This document shows, one piece after another, positions 1 through 8,394 of a DNA stretch of 44,158 nt. The notes under the pieces are model-generated. The model did not search any database. It was not told the DNA's origin and saw only the letters and a list, made by a program, of their open reading frames with translations. Position 1 is the stretch's first letter; each line of letters opens with the position of its first letter. The stretch is from Chloroflexota bacterium (lineage in GTDB: Bacteria > Chloroflexota > Dehalococcoidia > Lucifugimonadales > Lucifugimonadaceae): positions 1 to 44,158 of the forward strand of contig JAQCHZ010000020.1 in NCBI GenBank assembly GCA_027618835.1, written 5' to 3'. The position numbers and the translations under genes are program-made.

Positions 1-127
1 CTAAAGCATGATGCAGTGATTCCACTTATAAAACCGGGAACACTGTCCAGACAACCGGAACCACCTCTGGTCACACTGGGTCGTTCCGTGCTGAACCTAC
101 GGCCTATATTAAGAGATTGGTTAAATT

Positions 128-157
128 CTTTGGGGCGCACCTAAGTGCGCCCCAAAG
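128..157 (-). terminator. Intrinsic terminator of the infC-rpmI-rplT operon
   Basis: A perfect 13-bp GC-rich stem (128-140 with 145-157) closes on a CTAA loop. Read on the minus strand it is followed by an A/T-rich stretch (AATTT), about 70 bases after the rplT stop. The run of T is short, so termination strength is uncertain, but position and stem quality fit the end of the ribosomal operon. Confidence 0.75.
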
Positions 158-226
158 TTCAAATCAGTCTTCGGTTTTAAGTGACGATGATTCCACTGAA
201 GCAGAATCGCCGACGGTCTAACCAGA

Positions 227-586
227 CTAAGCAGAAAGTGCTGCTTGAGCCAATTTTACGACTTGAGTGAAGTCTTCTGGCTCTCGGATCGCTAGTTCAG
301 CGAGTGACTTGCGGTCAAGCTCGATGCCAGCTAACGCCATGCCATGAATCAGGCTTGCGTAGTTGATTCCAAGTGCACGTGCAGCAGCGTTGATTCGAAC
401 GATCTGCAAAGACCGGTTCGTACGCTTCTTCAATCGGCGGTGAGCCGTTGAATATGCCTGTGCGTGAGTCAGTGACTCTCGAGCGACGCGGAAGCGATTG
501 CTACGTGCTGCTCGATGTCCACGTGTCGCTTTTAGGACAGCTTTATGCCGTCGTCTTGTAGTTTTACCGGCTTTAACCCTGGCCAA
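227..586 (-). CDS. rplT: 50S ribosomal protein L20
   Basis: Ribosomal protein L20 binds 23S rRNA early in large-subunit assembly. At 119 residues it has the usual family length. The basic N-terminus (start MARVKAGKTTRRRHKAVLKA) and the conserved run RTNRSLQIVRINAAAR followed by a GINYASLIHG-type segment are typical. It is last in the order infC-rpmI-rplT on the minus strand, 92 bases after rpmI, and ends before a strong hairpin. Behind its stop, in the same frame, lie two codons, a second TAG and then 17 sense codons encoding a Ser/Asp/Glu-rich stretch before a TGA; this may be the relic of a longer C-terminal tail. The identification is secure. Confidence 0.97.
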   Translation of the reverse strand: MARVKAGKTTRRRHKAVLKATRGHRAARSNRFRVARESLTHAQAYSTAHRRLKKRTNRSLQIVRINAAARALGINYASLIHGMALAGIELDRKSLAELAIREPEDFTQVVKLAQAALSA

Positions 587-678
587 TGTAAGTCTCCTTG
601 GCGATCAATTGCGGAGCATCCGATGTAGCCCCAACAATGAATTCAGATAATGGTTTGTATTTTTATTGCAGTTAGCGT

Positions 679-882
679 CTAGTGAAGAGCGCTAATGGCC
701 TGCTTGATTGTCTTTGAGAACGTCTTTGAGTCGAGCGCAACCTTGCCGCCGAACAACCGTTTAACTCGGTTGGCCTTGCGTCGGCGGAAGTGACTCTTCG
801 GACCCTTTGACCGCAGCACCTTGCCAGTACCACTAATGTGGAACCGCTTCTTGGCGCCCTTATGGGTCTTCATCTTCGGCAT
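679..882 (-). CDS. rpmI: 50S ribosomal protein L35
   Basis: L35 is a small basic protein of the large ribosomal subunit. The 67-residue length and the start MPKMKTHKGAKKRFHISGTG are diagnostic, as is the central KGPKSHFRRRK segment. It lies between infC (52 bases upstream) and rplT in the classic infC-rpmI-rplT order, so it is almost certainly cotranscribed. The ATG at 882 is the only sensible start; the Shine-Dalgarno match before it is weak. Confidence 0.97.
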   Translation of the reverse strand: MPKMKTHKGAKKRFHISGTGKVLRSKGPKSHFRRRKANRVKRLFGGKVALDSKTFSKTIKQAISALH

Positions 883-934
883 ATCAGGTAGTTTCCGTTC
901 TCAATTCTTATGTTCAGGCGATTAATGCCTGAAC

Positions 935-1552
935 CTATTCTTCTACTGCGGCGGCCCCATCTGTTGGGGTGCCATTTGCTGCCGGAGCAGCGGCAGTAAC
1001 CGGTGTTGATTTTTCTTGTCGCTCTCGTTCTTTAGCCACAGCCGATGGAGCGAGCAGAATGCTAAGCACTCGACCTTCCATTCCAGGCGGTTTCTCCAGC
1101 TTCGCAACAGTCGCAACACCTTCAGCGACCTTACGTAACACCTTCATTGCGATTTCAGGGTGGGCGTGTTGCCTACCGCGGAATCGCACAAATACTCTGA
1201 CCTTCGCACCTTCGCCAAGAAGGTTCTTAGTCATCTTGATTTTCGTTTCGATGTCGTTATCCGACATCACAGGGCTGAGTCTTACTTCTTTTTGCTTACT
1301 CGCGCTACGTGAGACTTTTCGAGCCTCTCGTTGCTTCTTACCTTGAATAAATTTGAAACGACCATAATCAAGTAATCGGCACACAGGCGGGCTTTGGTTA
1401 GGACCAACCTCAACCAGATCTAGACCCTCATCCTCTGCCATCTCTAGTGCGTCACGAATGGCCATCACTGTCGAGACCGAAGAATCCTCGCCACGAATTA
1501 CTCGAACCTCATCGGCTCGAATTCGGCGATTCACTCTAAATTCTTTTGCTAT
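935..1552 (-). CDS. infC: Translation initiation factor IF-3, probable AUA start
   Basis: IF-3 binds the 30S subunit, checks start-codon pairing and prevents premature 50S joining. The N-domain (EFRVNRRIRADEVRVI to about residue 80), the lysine-rich linker (GKKQREARK) and the C-domain (KEVRLSP, KVRVFVRFRGRQHAHPE) are all present. An Ala-rich acidic tail follows. The open frame extends upstream to a GTG at 1600, but that codon overlaps its only purine-rich tract. An AGGGAG (1560-1565) sits exactly 7 bases before an ATA codon at 1552-1550, giving a 205-residue protein starting MAKEFRVNRR, as expected for the family. Non-AUG starts are known in infC, where IF-3 autoregulates through its own poor start. 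First gene of the operon with rpmI and rplT. Identity is certain; the AUA start is my inference. Confidence 0.93.
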   Translation of the reverse strand: MAKEFRVNRRIRADEVRVIRGEDSSVSTVMAIRDALEMAEDEGLDLVEVGPNQSPPVCRLLDYGRFKFIQGKKQREARKVSRSASKQKEVRLSPVMSDNDIETKIKMTKNLLGEGAKVRVFVRFRGRQHAHPEIAMKVLRKVAEGVATVAKLEKPPGMEGRVLSILLAPSAVAKERERQEKSTPVTAAAPAANGTPTDGAAAVEE

Positions 1553-1932
1553 GTTCGCACTCCCTATGACATTGAACGGAATAATTCCATCAAAACACAC
1601 CCCTTAAAACACTTCGTCGGCGCGCGCTTCTTCCCAATGTCGAATTGGTCGAACTTCCAATATACCAATCTTGCGCCCGATACTCAATTCAAAACGAGTA
1701 GAAATCTTTACGTGGTTACCACACGTATTACGGGACAACTCCAATGCGGCGCGAAACCGTCGCTATGTTACGATTATAAACTGTTGGAATTGCAAGAGAT
1801 TGAACTCCAAACATTGTCTTGAAAACGTAGCTTGTACCGTATCGGTTGGAATTACATCCAATCGATACGACGGATGAACAAACTTCACTCGAATACACCG
1901 ACTTAGTAGTTATCGATAGGACGCCAGGACAA
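1553..1932. other. Divergent intergenic region between infC and ftsH
   Basis: About 380 bases separate the two divergent starts, counting from the proposed infC AUA. The only site I can define is the AGGGAG at 1560-1565 for infC. Short frames in either direction are not supported by any recognisable protein. Promoters for both operons must lie here, but I could not pick a convincing -35/-10 pair. The 29 codons preceding the ftsH ATG in its own frame look non-coding. Confidence 0.5.
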
Positions 1933-3870
1933 ATGAACAACCGCTGGATGAAGAATAGTCTCGTCTACCTCGTTATCATCTTCGCAGTGATCACCATATT
2001 CTTCATGTTTGTCGATCAGCCCGCGAGTGGCTCACAAGAAATCGGCATTAACGAAGTAGTCGAGTTGGCGAAAAACAGTAGTGGATCAGCCTCGCTAGAT
2101 ATAGATGTACAAGGCGATTCGATCACGATTACAGATGGCCTGAACACCTTCACATCGGTTAAAGAAGAAGGATCGAGCCTAGCTCAACTGCTACTCGACG
2201 CCGAAGTGCCGAGCGCTAATTATTCTCTCAAGGTCAATCAAGGTGGCGGCTTCGGCGGCATCTTCGGCCTCCTTATAGGTTTCTTACCGCTCATCCTGTT
2301 CGGTGGAATTTTGCTGTTCATGATGCGACAGGCGCAGGGCAGCAATAACCAGCATATGGGCTTCGGTAAGAGCAAAGCCAAAATGTTCATTGGCACCAAA
2401 GCAACCGTCACATTCTTCGACGTTGCAGGTGTGCCCGAGGCTAAAGAAGAACTCGAAGAAGTTGTCGAATTCCTCAAATATCCAGAACGATTCCAAGCCC
2501 TCGGCGCGAAAATCCCAGCCGGTGTGCTCTTAGTAGGACCTCCCGGAACAGGTAAAACTCTTGTCGCTCGAGCAGTAGCCGGTGAAGCCGGAGTACCGTT
2601 CTTCTCGATCTCAGGTTCTGAGTTCGTTGAGATGTTCGTTGGTGTTGGTGCTTCTCGCGTGCGTGACCTATTCGAGCAGGCTCGACGACACGCCCCTTGC
2701 ATCATCTTCATAGACGAAATCGATGCAGTTGGCCGACACCGTGGCGCCGGTGTAGGTGGCGGTCATGATGAACGTGAGCAGACGCTGAATCAGATGCTTG
2801 TCGAAATGGACGGCTTCGATTCAACAACTAACGTTATCGTTATCGCTGCAACAAACCGCCCAGATATTCTCGATCCTGCACTACTTCGACCGGGCCGTTT
2901 CGACCGCCGAGTAATGCTCGACAATCCAGACATCCGTGGACGTACGGCAATTCTCGATGTGCACGCCAAAGGCAAGCCTTTTGAAAAGGGCATTGATCTG
3001 GCTGACATCGCAAAGCAAACACCGGGATTCTCTGGTGCCGATCTTGCCAACCTGATTAACGAAGGCGCTCTACTTGCAGCCCGTGATAATCAGAAGCTCA
3101 TCAACTACGACAATCTGACAGAAGCGATCGACCGTGTTTCGATGGGACCAGCCCGAAAGAGCAAGGTCATCAGCGAAAAGGATCGCAAGATCACTGCTTA
3201 CCACGAGGCTGGGCACGCTCTTGTAGCGCACCTTATGCCCGGTGGTTCACCAATTGGAAAAATCTCGATCATTGCTCGGGGCCAAGCCGGTGGATTCACA
3301 CGTTGGCAGCAGGAAGATAAGTCATACGCCTCGCAAGACCAGCTCGAAGCCCAAATCGCATCGGCGATGGGTGGCCGAGCAGCCGAAGTTCTCAAAGTTG
3401 GCGATGTAACAACTGGTGCTTCGAACGACTTCGAGCAGGCAACCGCAATCGCTCGTGAGATGATTATGCGACTGGGTATGAGCAATAAACTGTCGAAACG
3501 ATCGTTCGGTAAGCGACAGGGTGGTGCAGTTTTCCTTGGTCGTGAGATGTCGGAAGAGCGAGACTACTCGCTGAAGACTGAAAGCATCATAGATGATGAG
3601 ATCAACCGACTTCTACGTGAAGGTGAAGAGCGCGCTAATAGCCTTCTCAGCGAACACGACGATGAACTTGAAAGCATCGCCCAATTCCTATTGGAACACG
3701 AGACGATCGACTCTGAACAGTTCGTTGCGATCATTGATGGTAAAGACCCGCTATTGGCAAGCCCATTGGCGACTGATGACCCGGTGCAACCAAGCGAACC
3801 CACAGCCCCAACCGATCAGGTTGAGGGAGAACTTGGCGGAGCTTACGACCCAGAGCCACAAGCTACCTAA
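1933..3870 (+). CDS. ftsH: ATP-dependent zinc metalloprotease FtsH
   Basis: A membrane-anchored AAA+ protease that unfolds and degrades membrane and regulatory proteins. A first transmembrane helix starts about residue 6, followed by a periplasmic domain and a second helix about residue 110. The AAA module has Walker A GPPGTGKT (about residue 202), Walker B IIFIDEID and the second region of homology ending RPGRFDRRV. The peptidase has the zinc motif HEAGH (about residue 424) and the downstream Asp ligand in [10 protein letters not shown]. Start: the frame is open from 1846, but the ATG at 1933 gives the canonical [15 protein letters not shown]-terminus and has AGGA tracts upstream (1918 and 1926). 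645 residues is normal. The tail is a Pro/Thr-rich acidic stretch. A terminator follows immediately, so it is probably monocistronic. Confidence 0.97.
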   Translation: MNNRWMKNSLVYLVIIFAVITIFFMFVDQPASGSQEIGINEVVELAKNSSGSASLDIDVQGDSITITDGLNTFTSVKEEGSSLAQLLLDAEVPSANYSLKVNQGGGFGGIFGLLIGFLPLILFGGILLFMMRQAQGSNNQHMGFGKSKAKMFIGTKATVTFFDVAGVPEAKEELEEVVEFLKYPERFQALGAKIPAGVLLVGPPGTGKTLVARAVAGEAGVPFFSISGSEFVEMFVGVGASRVRDLFEQARRHAPCIIFIDEIDAVGRHRGAGVGGGHDEREQTLNQMLVEMDGFDSTTNVIVIAATNRPDILDPALLRPGRFDRRVMLDNPDIRGRTAILDVHAKGKPFEKGIDLADIAKQTPGFSGADLANLINEGALLAARDNQKLINYDNLTEAIDRVSMGPARKSKVISEKDRKITAYHEAGHALVAHLMPGGSPIGKISIIARGQAGGFTRWQQEDKSYASQDQLEAQIASAMGGRAAEVLKVGDVTTGASNDFEQATAIAREMIMRLGMSNKLSKRSFGKRQGGAVFLGREMSEERDYSLKTESIIDDEINRLLREGEERANSLLSEHDDELESIAQFLLEHETIDSEQFVAIIDGKDPLLASPLATDDPVQPSEPTAPTDQVEGELGGAYDPEPQAT

Positions 3871-3901
3871 TACGTATCTTGCGGAATTAAATAGAAACAT
3901 T

Positions 3902-3931
3902 GAAACGGCGCTTAGTGCGTCGTTTCTTTTT
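3902..3931 (+). terminator. Intrinsic terminator after ftsH
   Basis: A 10-bp stem with one G-U pair (3902-3911 with 3917-3926) has a 5-base loop and is followed directly by five T residues. It lies 31 bases past the ftsH stop and before the next gene on the same strand. This is a textbook rho-independent terminator. Confidence 0.85.
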
Positions 3932-3974
3932 AGGCAGATTCGTAAAAATATCTAACAAGGACATTGAGCAGTAA

Positions 3975-4643
3975 ATGAGCAACGTATTCACCGGCAAATT
4001 CTGGTCGATAGACAGCTTCGTGTCAGGATTCTCGAATAACGCATTTCTAATCACCTGTGCCCGCACGGGTAGCTCGGTGATTATCGACACCCCGGCAGAC
4101 CCTAACGAATTAATATCGGCTGCGAGCGAAACAGCAGTTGAAACGATCCTGATCACACACGGGCACCAGGACCACGTCGAAGGCTACGAAGAAGTAGTCG
4201 CAACACTCCCTGCCCCAACCGGTATCGGATCTGGCGATCGAGAGTCACTTCCCGCGTCGGCACAGGTGACGACAGATGTGACTACCGACGTGTCGATTCT
4301 CATAGGCGATATCGCTCTGCGGGCGCTCCACACGCCGGGTCATACATCAGGATCGACGTGCTTCGTGCTTGAATCGGAAGGATCTTTAGCATCTGGAGAA
4401 CATTCTCACGTCTTCACTGGCGACACGCTGTTCCCGGGTGGCCCAGGCAGGTCGAAATCTCATGAAGCTTTAGTGCAAATGATTTCTTCGCTCGAATCAC
4501 ACATCTTCGTACTTCCAGAAACCACTGCTGTACTTCCGGGTCACGGTGAGTTCACGACCATTGGCGATTCAAAACGTGAGTACGCTGTGTTCGCATCGAA
4601 GCCGCTGAGTCCGACGCTATCTGGCGACGTAACATGGGCATAG
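3975..4643 (+). CDS. MBL-fold metallohydrolase (glyoxalase II-like)
   Basis: A 222-residue metallo-beta-lactamase-fold hydrolase. The metal-binding signature is complete: HGHQDH (HxHxDH) near residue 58, a second His in HTPGHTSGS, an Asp in FTGDTLFPGGPGRS and a C-terminal His in LPGHGEF. This pattern matches the glyoxalase II/YcbL group, which hydrolyses thioesters or related substrates in the cytoplasm. The substrate cannot be told from sequence. The ATG follows a GGACATTGAG stretch. It lies between the ftsH terminator and a membrane protease gene 45 bases downstream, so the two may share a transcript. Confidence 0.85.
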   Translation: MSNVFTGKFWSIDSFVSGFSNNAFLITCARTGSSVIIDTPADPNELISAASETAVETILITHGHQDHVEGYEEVVATLPAPTGIGSGDRESLPASAQVTTDVTTDVSILIGDIALRALHTPGHTSGSTCFVLESEGSLASGEHSHVFTGDTLFPGGPGRSKSHEALVQMISSLESHIFVLPETTAVLPGHGEFTTIGDSKREYAVFASKPLSPTLSGDVTWA

Positions 4644-4688
4644 CACCGCCCGCCTAATTGAACGAACGATCCTTACAGCCACCTCAAC

Positions 4689-5630
4689 TTGATAGAACCA
4701 CCAATCCCAGCCCCGCCGTCTCCAACATCTAACGAACAGTGGCGAAGCATCACGATTCCTTCCGTCAGCTGGGACGTCTGGGATGTAGTCGTGGCCGCGA
4801 CGGTAACGATGCTCGTGGTTGTTTCGATACTCAGTCTAAGCGGCGCATTTGGAACCGATGCTGGGTTCGACACCTCCGTCACATCGCCAACTGGCTACTA
4901 CCTCGGTCTACTGTCTGCAGCGCTCGCGTTGATTTTGATAAGGGTGTTCAAATCGCCTCTTTGGCCGATGGTTGCTGCGCTTGGAGTCGGAGTTGGCATC
5001 ACAGCTCTCAGCTATCTACTTGCGACTGATGCTGGGGATGGATCGGCGATATTTGTGGGCTTACCTGTTGGGATCATCGCTGCCACAGCGATGTCCGGGG
5101 TCTTTGCTGCAACTGGCATTGCCTTCTCTGTACTTCGATTCCGTGATCCGTTCTCATCCCTCGGATTCGTCAAAACGTCAGGCTTCAAACCGTACCTATT
5201 CGCTGTTGCGATGTGGATCGTAGGACTCAGCGGGTTGATGTTCTGGGTACAGGCCCTCGTCTGGTTCGGTGTCGATTCACTTGTTCCGCCTGACACCGCT
5301 AAAAAAGCTCTCGACGAAGCCGACGGCAATATTGTCGCCACGATCATCTTGGTAGGGATTCTTGGCCCGATGGCTGAGGAGATTTTCTTCAGGGGCTTTG
5401 TGCTGCCCGGATTGGTGAAAAAGTTCGGAATCATTTGGGCATTGGTGATCTCATCGGTAGTATTTGGACTGTTCCATATCGACCCAGGTGCCATCGTTCC
5501 GACTTTCGCATTGGGCTTAGTGCTCGGCTGGATGTACCTTAAAACCGGTTCGATTTGGCCAGCAATGTTTGCGCACGGACTGCACAATACTGTTGCAGTA
5601 CTTATTGCAAAGTACGTCACGGTCAGTTGA
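4689..5630 (+). CDS. CPBP family intramembrane metalloprotease
   Basis: A 313-residue polytopic membrane protein of the CPBP (CAAX protease and bacteriocin-processing, Abi/Rce1) family. The diagnostic motifs are in the C-terminal half: EEIFFRGF (EExxxR) in the sequence GPMAEEIFFRGFVLPG, then FGLFHID (FxxxH), and a late AHGLHNT with the last His/Asn pair. About seven or eight hydrophobic segments are visible, with a short Pro-rich cytoplasmic N-terminus. The start is a TTG at 4689; no ATG lies before the first membrane segment, so the exact start is uncertain. An inverted repeat (5627-5646) overlaps the stop codon. The substrate is unknown. Confidence 0.85.
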   Translation: MIEPPIPAPPSPTSNEQWRSITIPSVSWDVWDVVVAATVTMLVVVSILSLSGAFGTDAGFDTSVTSPTGYYLGLLSAALALILIRVFKSPLWPMVAALGVGVGITALSYLLATDAGDGSAIFVGLPVGIIAATAMSGVFAATGIAFSVLRFRDPFSSLGFVKTSGFKPYLFAVAMWIVGLSGLMFWVQALVWFGVDSLVPPDTAKKALDEADGNIVATIILVGILGPMAEEIFFRGFVLPGLVKKFGIIWALVISSVVFGLFHIDPGAIVPTFALGLVLGWMYLKTGSIWPAMFAHGLHNTVAVLIAKYVTVS

Positions 5631-5711
5631 TCGGAAACTCGATCAAGTACCCTAGCCGTTTATCGCTCTCGCAGAATCATCCTGCGATCAAATAAGGAAC
5701 TACGCATCCAC

Positions 5712-6530
5712 ATGGCAACCGACAGAATTCGAGAAGCGTTCGATAAGGCAAAGGCCGAAGGTCGAATCGCGCTCGTTCCTTATGTCACCGTTGGATTCCC
5801 TGAACTGGGGCAAACCACTGAGATCGTTCGGTCTCTGGTCGACGCCGGTGCAGATGTAGTTGAGCTAGGCGTGCCTTTCAGTGACCCACTCGGCGACGGG
5901 TTAACGATTCAAGCTTCAGGACATCGAGCCCTGCAAAACGGGGTAACTCCTGATTTTTGTTTCAAAGCTGTCAAAGAAATTCGTGCTGCCGGAATTGATG
6001 TACCAATCGTCTTCATGGGGTACTACAACACGATCCTCAACATGGGGCTCGATGAGTACTGTGCTGCAGGAGTCGCAGTTGACCTCGACGGAATTATCGC
6101 TGCCGATCTTCCTGCGGCCGAAGCGGGACCGCTTCAGGATGCTTGCGACCAATCTGGCATCGCATTGATCCCGCTCATCGCCATCACATCGACCGATCAC
6201 GCAATCGAATACGCGTGCAAACGCGCCAAGGGCTTCGTTTACTGTATTTCTGTACTGGGAGTAACCGGAGCGCGGGCGAAAATGTCGTCACGCGTTGAAG
6301 GTCTCGTCCTGAATGTTCGAAAGTTCACGGATCTACCAATTGCGATTGGATTCGGGATTTCTAATGCAGATCACGTTGCAGAAGTGGCGAAAATATCCGA
6401 TGGAGCAGTCATTGGCAGTCAGGTGATCAAGGCCTTGGCAGATGGCGATCCGGCAGGGGCAGCCGACCGAGTTGGTGCGTATATCAGATCGCTCGTACCC
6501 GGCACGCCACGGAAAGTCGTGGCAAACTAG
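5712..6530 (+). CDS. trpA: Tryptophan synthase alpha chain
   Basis: TrpA cleaves indole-3-glycerol phosphate to indole and glyceraldehyde 3-phosphate, and passes indole to TrpB. The TIM-barrel signatures are present: VELGVPFSDPLGDG holds the catalytic Glu, IIAADLP the catalytic Asp, and IGFGISNADHV plus GAVIGSQVIK form the phosphate site. The family consensus has Ala where this protein has Gly in PLGDG, a mild change. 272 residues is normal. No trpB or other trp gene is in the window; upstream is a membrane protease. Downstream are chorismate mutase and DAHP synthase, so this may be the end of an aromatic group scattered in this genome. Confidence 0.95.
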   Translation: MATDRIREAFDKAKAEGRIALVPYVTVGFPELGQTTEIVRSLVDAGADVVELGVPFSDPLGDGLTIQASGHRALQNGVTPDFCFKAVKEIRAAGIDVPIVFMGYYNTILNMGLDEYCAAGVAVDLDGIIAADLPAAEAGPLQDACDQSGIALIPLIAITSTDHAIEYACKRAKGFVYCISVLGVTGARAKMSSRVEGLVLNVRKFTDLPIAIGFGISNADHVAEVAKISDGAVIGSQVIKALADGDPAGAADRVGAYIRSLVPGTPRKVVAN

Positions 6531-6614
6531 GTCGCCAGAATCACTGGTAATCTCAAAAACGGAATTGCCAGATTATTTGAACACAAATTTCTAATTCTCA
6601 GGACAGTAAATAGA

Positions 6615-6995
6615 TTGGCTACGAAGGTTCGAGGCGTCAAAGGCGCAATAACCACCGACGGAACGTCGGCTGAACACGTTCTTGCAGCAACTGAACAGCT
6701 GCTATCGGTTTTGATCGACGAAAACAAAATCGATCAAGACGATGTTGCCGCGGTTCAGTTCACTACAAGCCCCGATCTCGTCGCCGAGTTCCCGGCTGTT
6801 GCAGCACGCGAACGATTCGGATGGAATGACGCTCCGCTTATGTGTGGACACGAGATGGCTCGACCCGGCGCATTAACTCAGTGCATACGTATACTTATAT
6901 TCTGGAATACCGACAAGGCTCAGAACGAAATACGGCACGCTTATTTAAAAGATGCTGCTAAACTTCGCCCTGATCTTTCAACGACGACCTCTTAA
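6615..6995 (+). CDS. aroH: Chorismate mutase, AroH type
   Basis: A monofunctional chorismate mutase converting chorismate to prephenate, the branch point to Phe and Tyr. The protein aligns along its length with the Bacillus AroH fold: VRGVKGAITTDGTS at the N-terminus, FTTSPDLVAEFPA in the middle, and the C-terminal CIRILIFWNTD with IRHAYLKDAAKLRPDL. 126 residues matches the family (about 120-127). The start is TTG at 6615 with AGGA about 12 bases upstream. It lies 84 bases after trpA and is followed almost immediately by the aromatic leader peptide and DAHP synthase, which fits a Phe/Tyr supply function. Confidence 0.93.
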   Translation: MATKVRGVKGAITTDGTSAEHVLAATEQLLSVLIDENKIDQDDVAAVQFTTSPDLVAEFPAVAARERFGWNDAPLMCGHEMARPGALTQCIRILIFWNTDKAQNEIRHAYLKDAAKLRPDLSTTTS

Positions 6996-7000
6996 AAGAC

Positions 7001-7159
7001 ATGTCAGAACGCACCACACAGACAAACTCATTCTCACGCCCCAGCGGTTTCCGCTCGGCAGGTTTCTTCTTCTCGCGTTCAACTTCGTACAGTGCCGAGT
7101 ATCTTAGCTATAGCTATACCGGCGGGCTGTTTACGCACGGACGTTCATATAGCAACTAG
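7001..7159 (+). CDS. Putative Phe/Tyr-rich leader peptide of DAHP synthase
   Basis: A 52-codon open frame, starting ATG five bases after the aroH stop and ending TAG 140 bases before DAHP synthase. It encodes 6 Phe (including FFF at codons 22-24) and 5 Tyr (codons 30, 34, 37, 39, 50), with many Ser and Arg, and no Trp. Such an aromatic cluster immediately upstream of the first shikimate-pathway gene is what a leader peptide for attenuation or ribosome-stalling control by Phe and Tyr would look like. Weak points are that no good Shine-Dalgarno is visible and that I find only short alternative pairings downstream (CGGACG near 7137 with CGTCCG near 7172; GACCG near 7169 with CGGTC near 7227), not a clear terminator. 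Function is inferred. Confidence 0.5.
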   Translation: MSERTTQTNSFSRPSGFRSAGFFFSRSTSYSAEYLSYSYTGGLFTHGRSYSN

Positions 7160-7299
7160 TTCTGCCCGACCGTCCGCAGTCCCCCTGGATTCCCAAAGCT
7201 CTCCCTCCCTCAGCATGCAACTGAGCCGGTCTGACCGAGCGAATCACGAACACCGTTATTTTCTTTCACCTTGTAGTTCTATAGAAACCTAATTCGACA

Positions 7300-8337
7300 A
7301 TGTCTACGTCAAACATCCGAATCACCGATCTTCAGCCGCTCAGTTCGCCACGATCATTCATCGAATCGCAGCCAATCACTCCTGAAATTGCGAAAGTTGT
7401 TACCGAAGCACGTTCAGCTATCGAAGACATCGAACAAGGCAGAGACGACCGCATGGTCATGCTCGTTGGACCTTGCTCGATTCACGATGAAAAAGCTGGA
7501 CTCGAGTACGCCAAGAAACTCGCAGTTATCGCTGAAGAAGTAAAAGACAAGATTCTTGTCGTAATGCGGGTGTACTTCGAAAAGCCCCGTACCACCGTCG
7601 GTTGGAAAGGGCTCATCAACGACCCTAATCTCGACGGCACGTTCGACATGCAGGACGGTCTTACTCGTGCACGTGCGTTCCTTATCGAAGTGCTGAAGCT
7701 CGGACTGCCAGCAGGAACCGAGTTCCTCGATCCATTCACTCCTCAGTACCTCGCTGATCTCATTTCGTGGGGTGCCATCGGTGCTCGCACAACCGAGAGC
7801 CAGACTCACCGACAGATGGCGAGCGGACTCTCAATGCCAATCGGCTACAAGAACGGCACAGGCGGAAGTCTTCAGATCGCTGTCGATGCAATGATGGCTG
7901 CTCGTTCACCACACTCATTTCTCGGTATCGACCTCGATGGTCGTGCTTCCGTGGTCAAAACCACCGGCAACAAGGCACAGCACCTCATTCTTCGTGGTGG
8001 CTCAACAGGCCCTAACTACGACGACGAAACCGTGGCGAAGGCTTCGAGCCTGCTAGAAGGCGTAGGTCTTCGACCAAACGTTGTAATCGACTGCTCGCAC
8101 GCTAACAGCAACAAGGATCACAACCGACAACCGATCGTGTTCCGTGATGCTATTCGTCAACGCACCGAAGGCAACAAGGGTGTAATTGGCCTCATGCTGG
8201 AAAGCCACCTAAACGAGGGCAACCAGTCGCTGGGCGATCCTGCCGATTTGAAGTACGGTGTCTCGATCACTGATGCTTGCATCAACTGGGCGACTACCGA
8301 AGAGTTGCTTCACGAGGCACACGCAACCCTTAGCTAG
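7300..8337 (+). CDS. 3-deoxy-7-phosphoheptulonate synthase (DAHP synthase, class I)
   Basis: Condenses phosphoenolpyruvate and erythrose 4-phosphate, the first committed step of aromatic amino acid synthesis. It belongs to the E. coli AroF/AroG/AroH type: LVGPCSIHDEKAGLEYA near residue 51, RVYFEKPRTTVGWKGLINDP, the GARTTESQTHRQMASGLS segment, IGYKNGTGG, and VIDCSHANSNK with the metal ligands. 345 residues is the usual length, and the N-terminal extension that forms the feedback site in this class is present, so inhibition by Phe or Tyr is likely. It follows aroH and a putative Phe/Tyr leader peptide. Which feedback class it belongs to cannot be told by eye, so no letter is assigned. Confidence 0.95.
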   Translation: MSTSNIRITDLQPLSSPRSFIESQPITPEIAKVVTEARSAIEDIEQGRDDRMVMLVGPCSIHDEKAGLEYAKKLAVIAEEVKDKILVVMRVYFEKPRTTVGWKGLINDPNLDGTFDMQDGLTRARAFLIEVLKLGLPAGTEFLDPFTPQYLADLISWGAIGARTTESQTHRQMASGLSMPIGYKNGTGGSLQIAVDAMMAARSPHSFLGIDLDGRASVVKTTGNKAQHLILRGGSTGPNYDDETVAKASSLLEGVGLRPNVVIDCSHANSNKDHNRQPIVFRDAIRQRTEGNKGVIGLMLESHLNEGNQSLGDPADLKYGVSITDACINWATTEELLHEAHATLS

Positions 8338-8394
8338 AAAGTTGAGATTGGCGGTTAGGTTTCATCGAGCCGCTATTATCTGCAACGGACGATC

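Noticed and set aside
969..1346. 125-codon plus-strand frame across infC
   Set aside because: Entirely antisense to a certain infC gene with no family features of its own.
2238..2711. 157-codon minus-strand frame across ftsH
   Set aside because: Shadow of the AAA domain of ftsH; Cys/Ser/Arg-rich with no recognisable motif.
7092..7292. 66-codon frame before DAHP synthase
   Set aside because: Overlaps the leader peptide in another frame, lacks a ribosome site and has unremarkable composition.
7160..7299. Classic attenuator terminator or T-box before DAHP synthase
   Set aside because: Only 4-6 bp pairings were found, the T-rich TTATTTTCTTT has no strong stem directly before it, and no T-box core motifs are visible.
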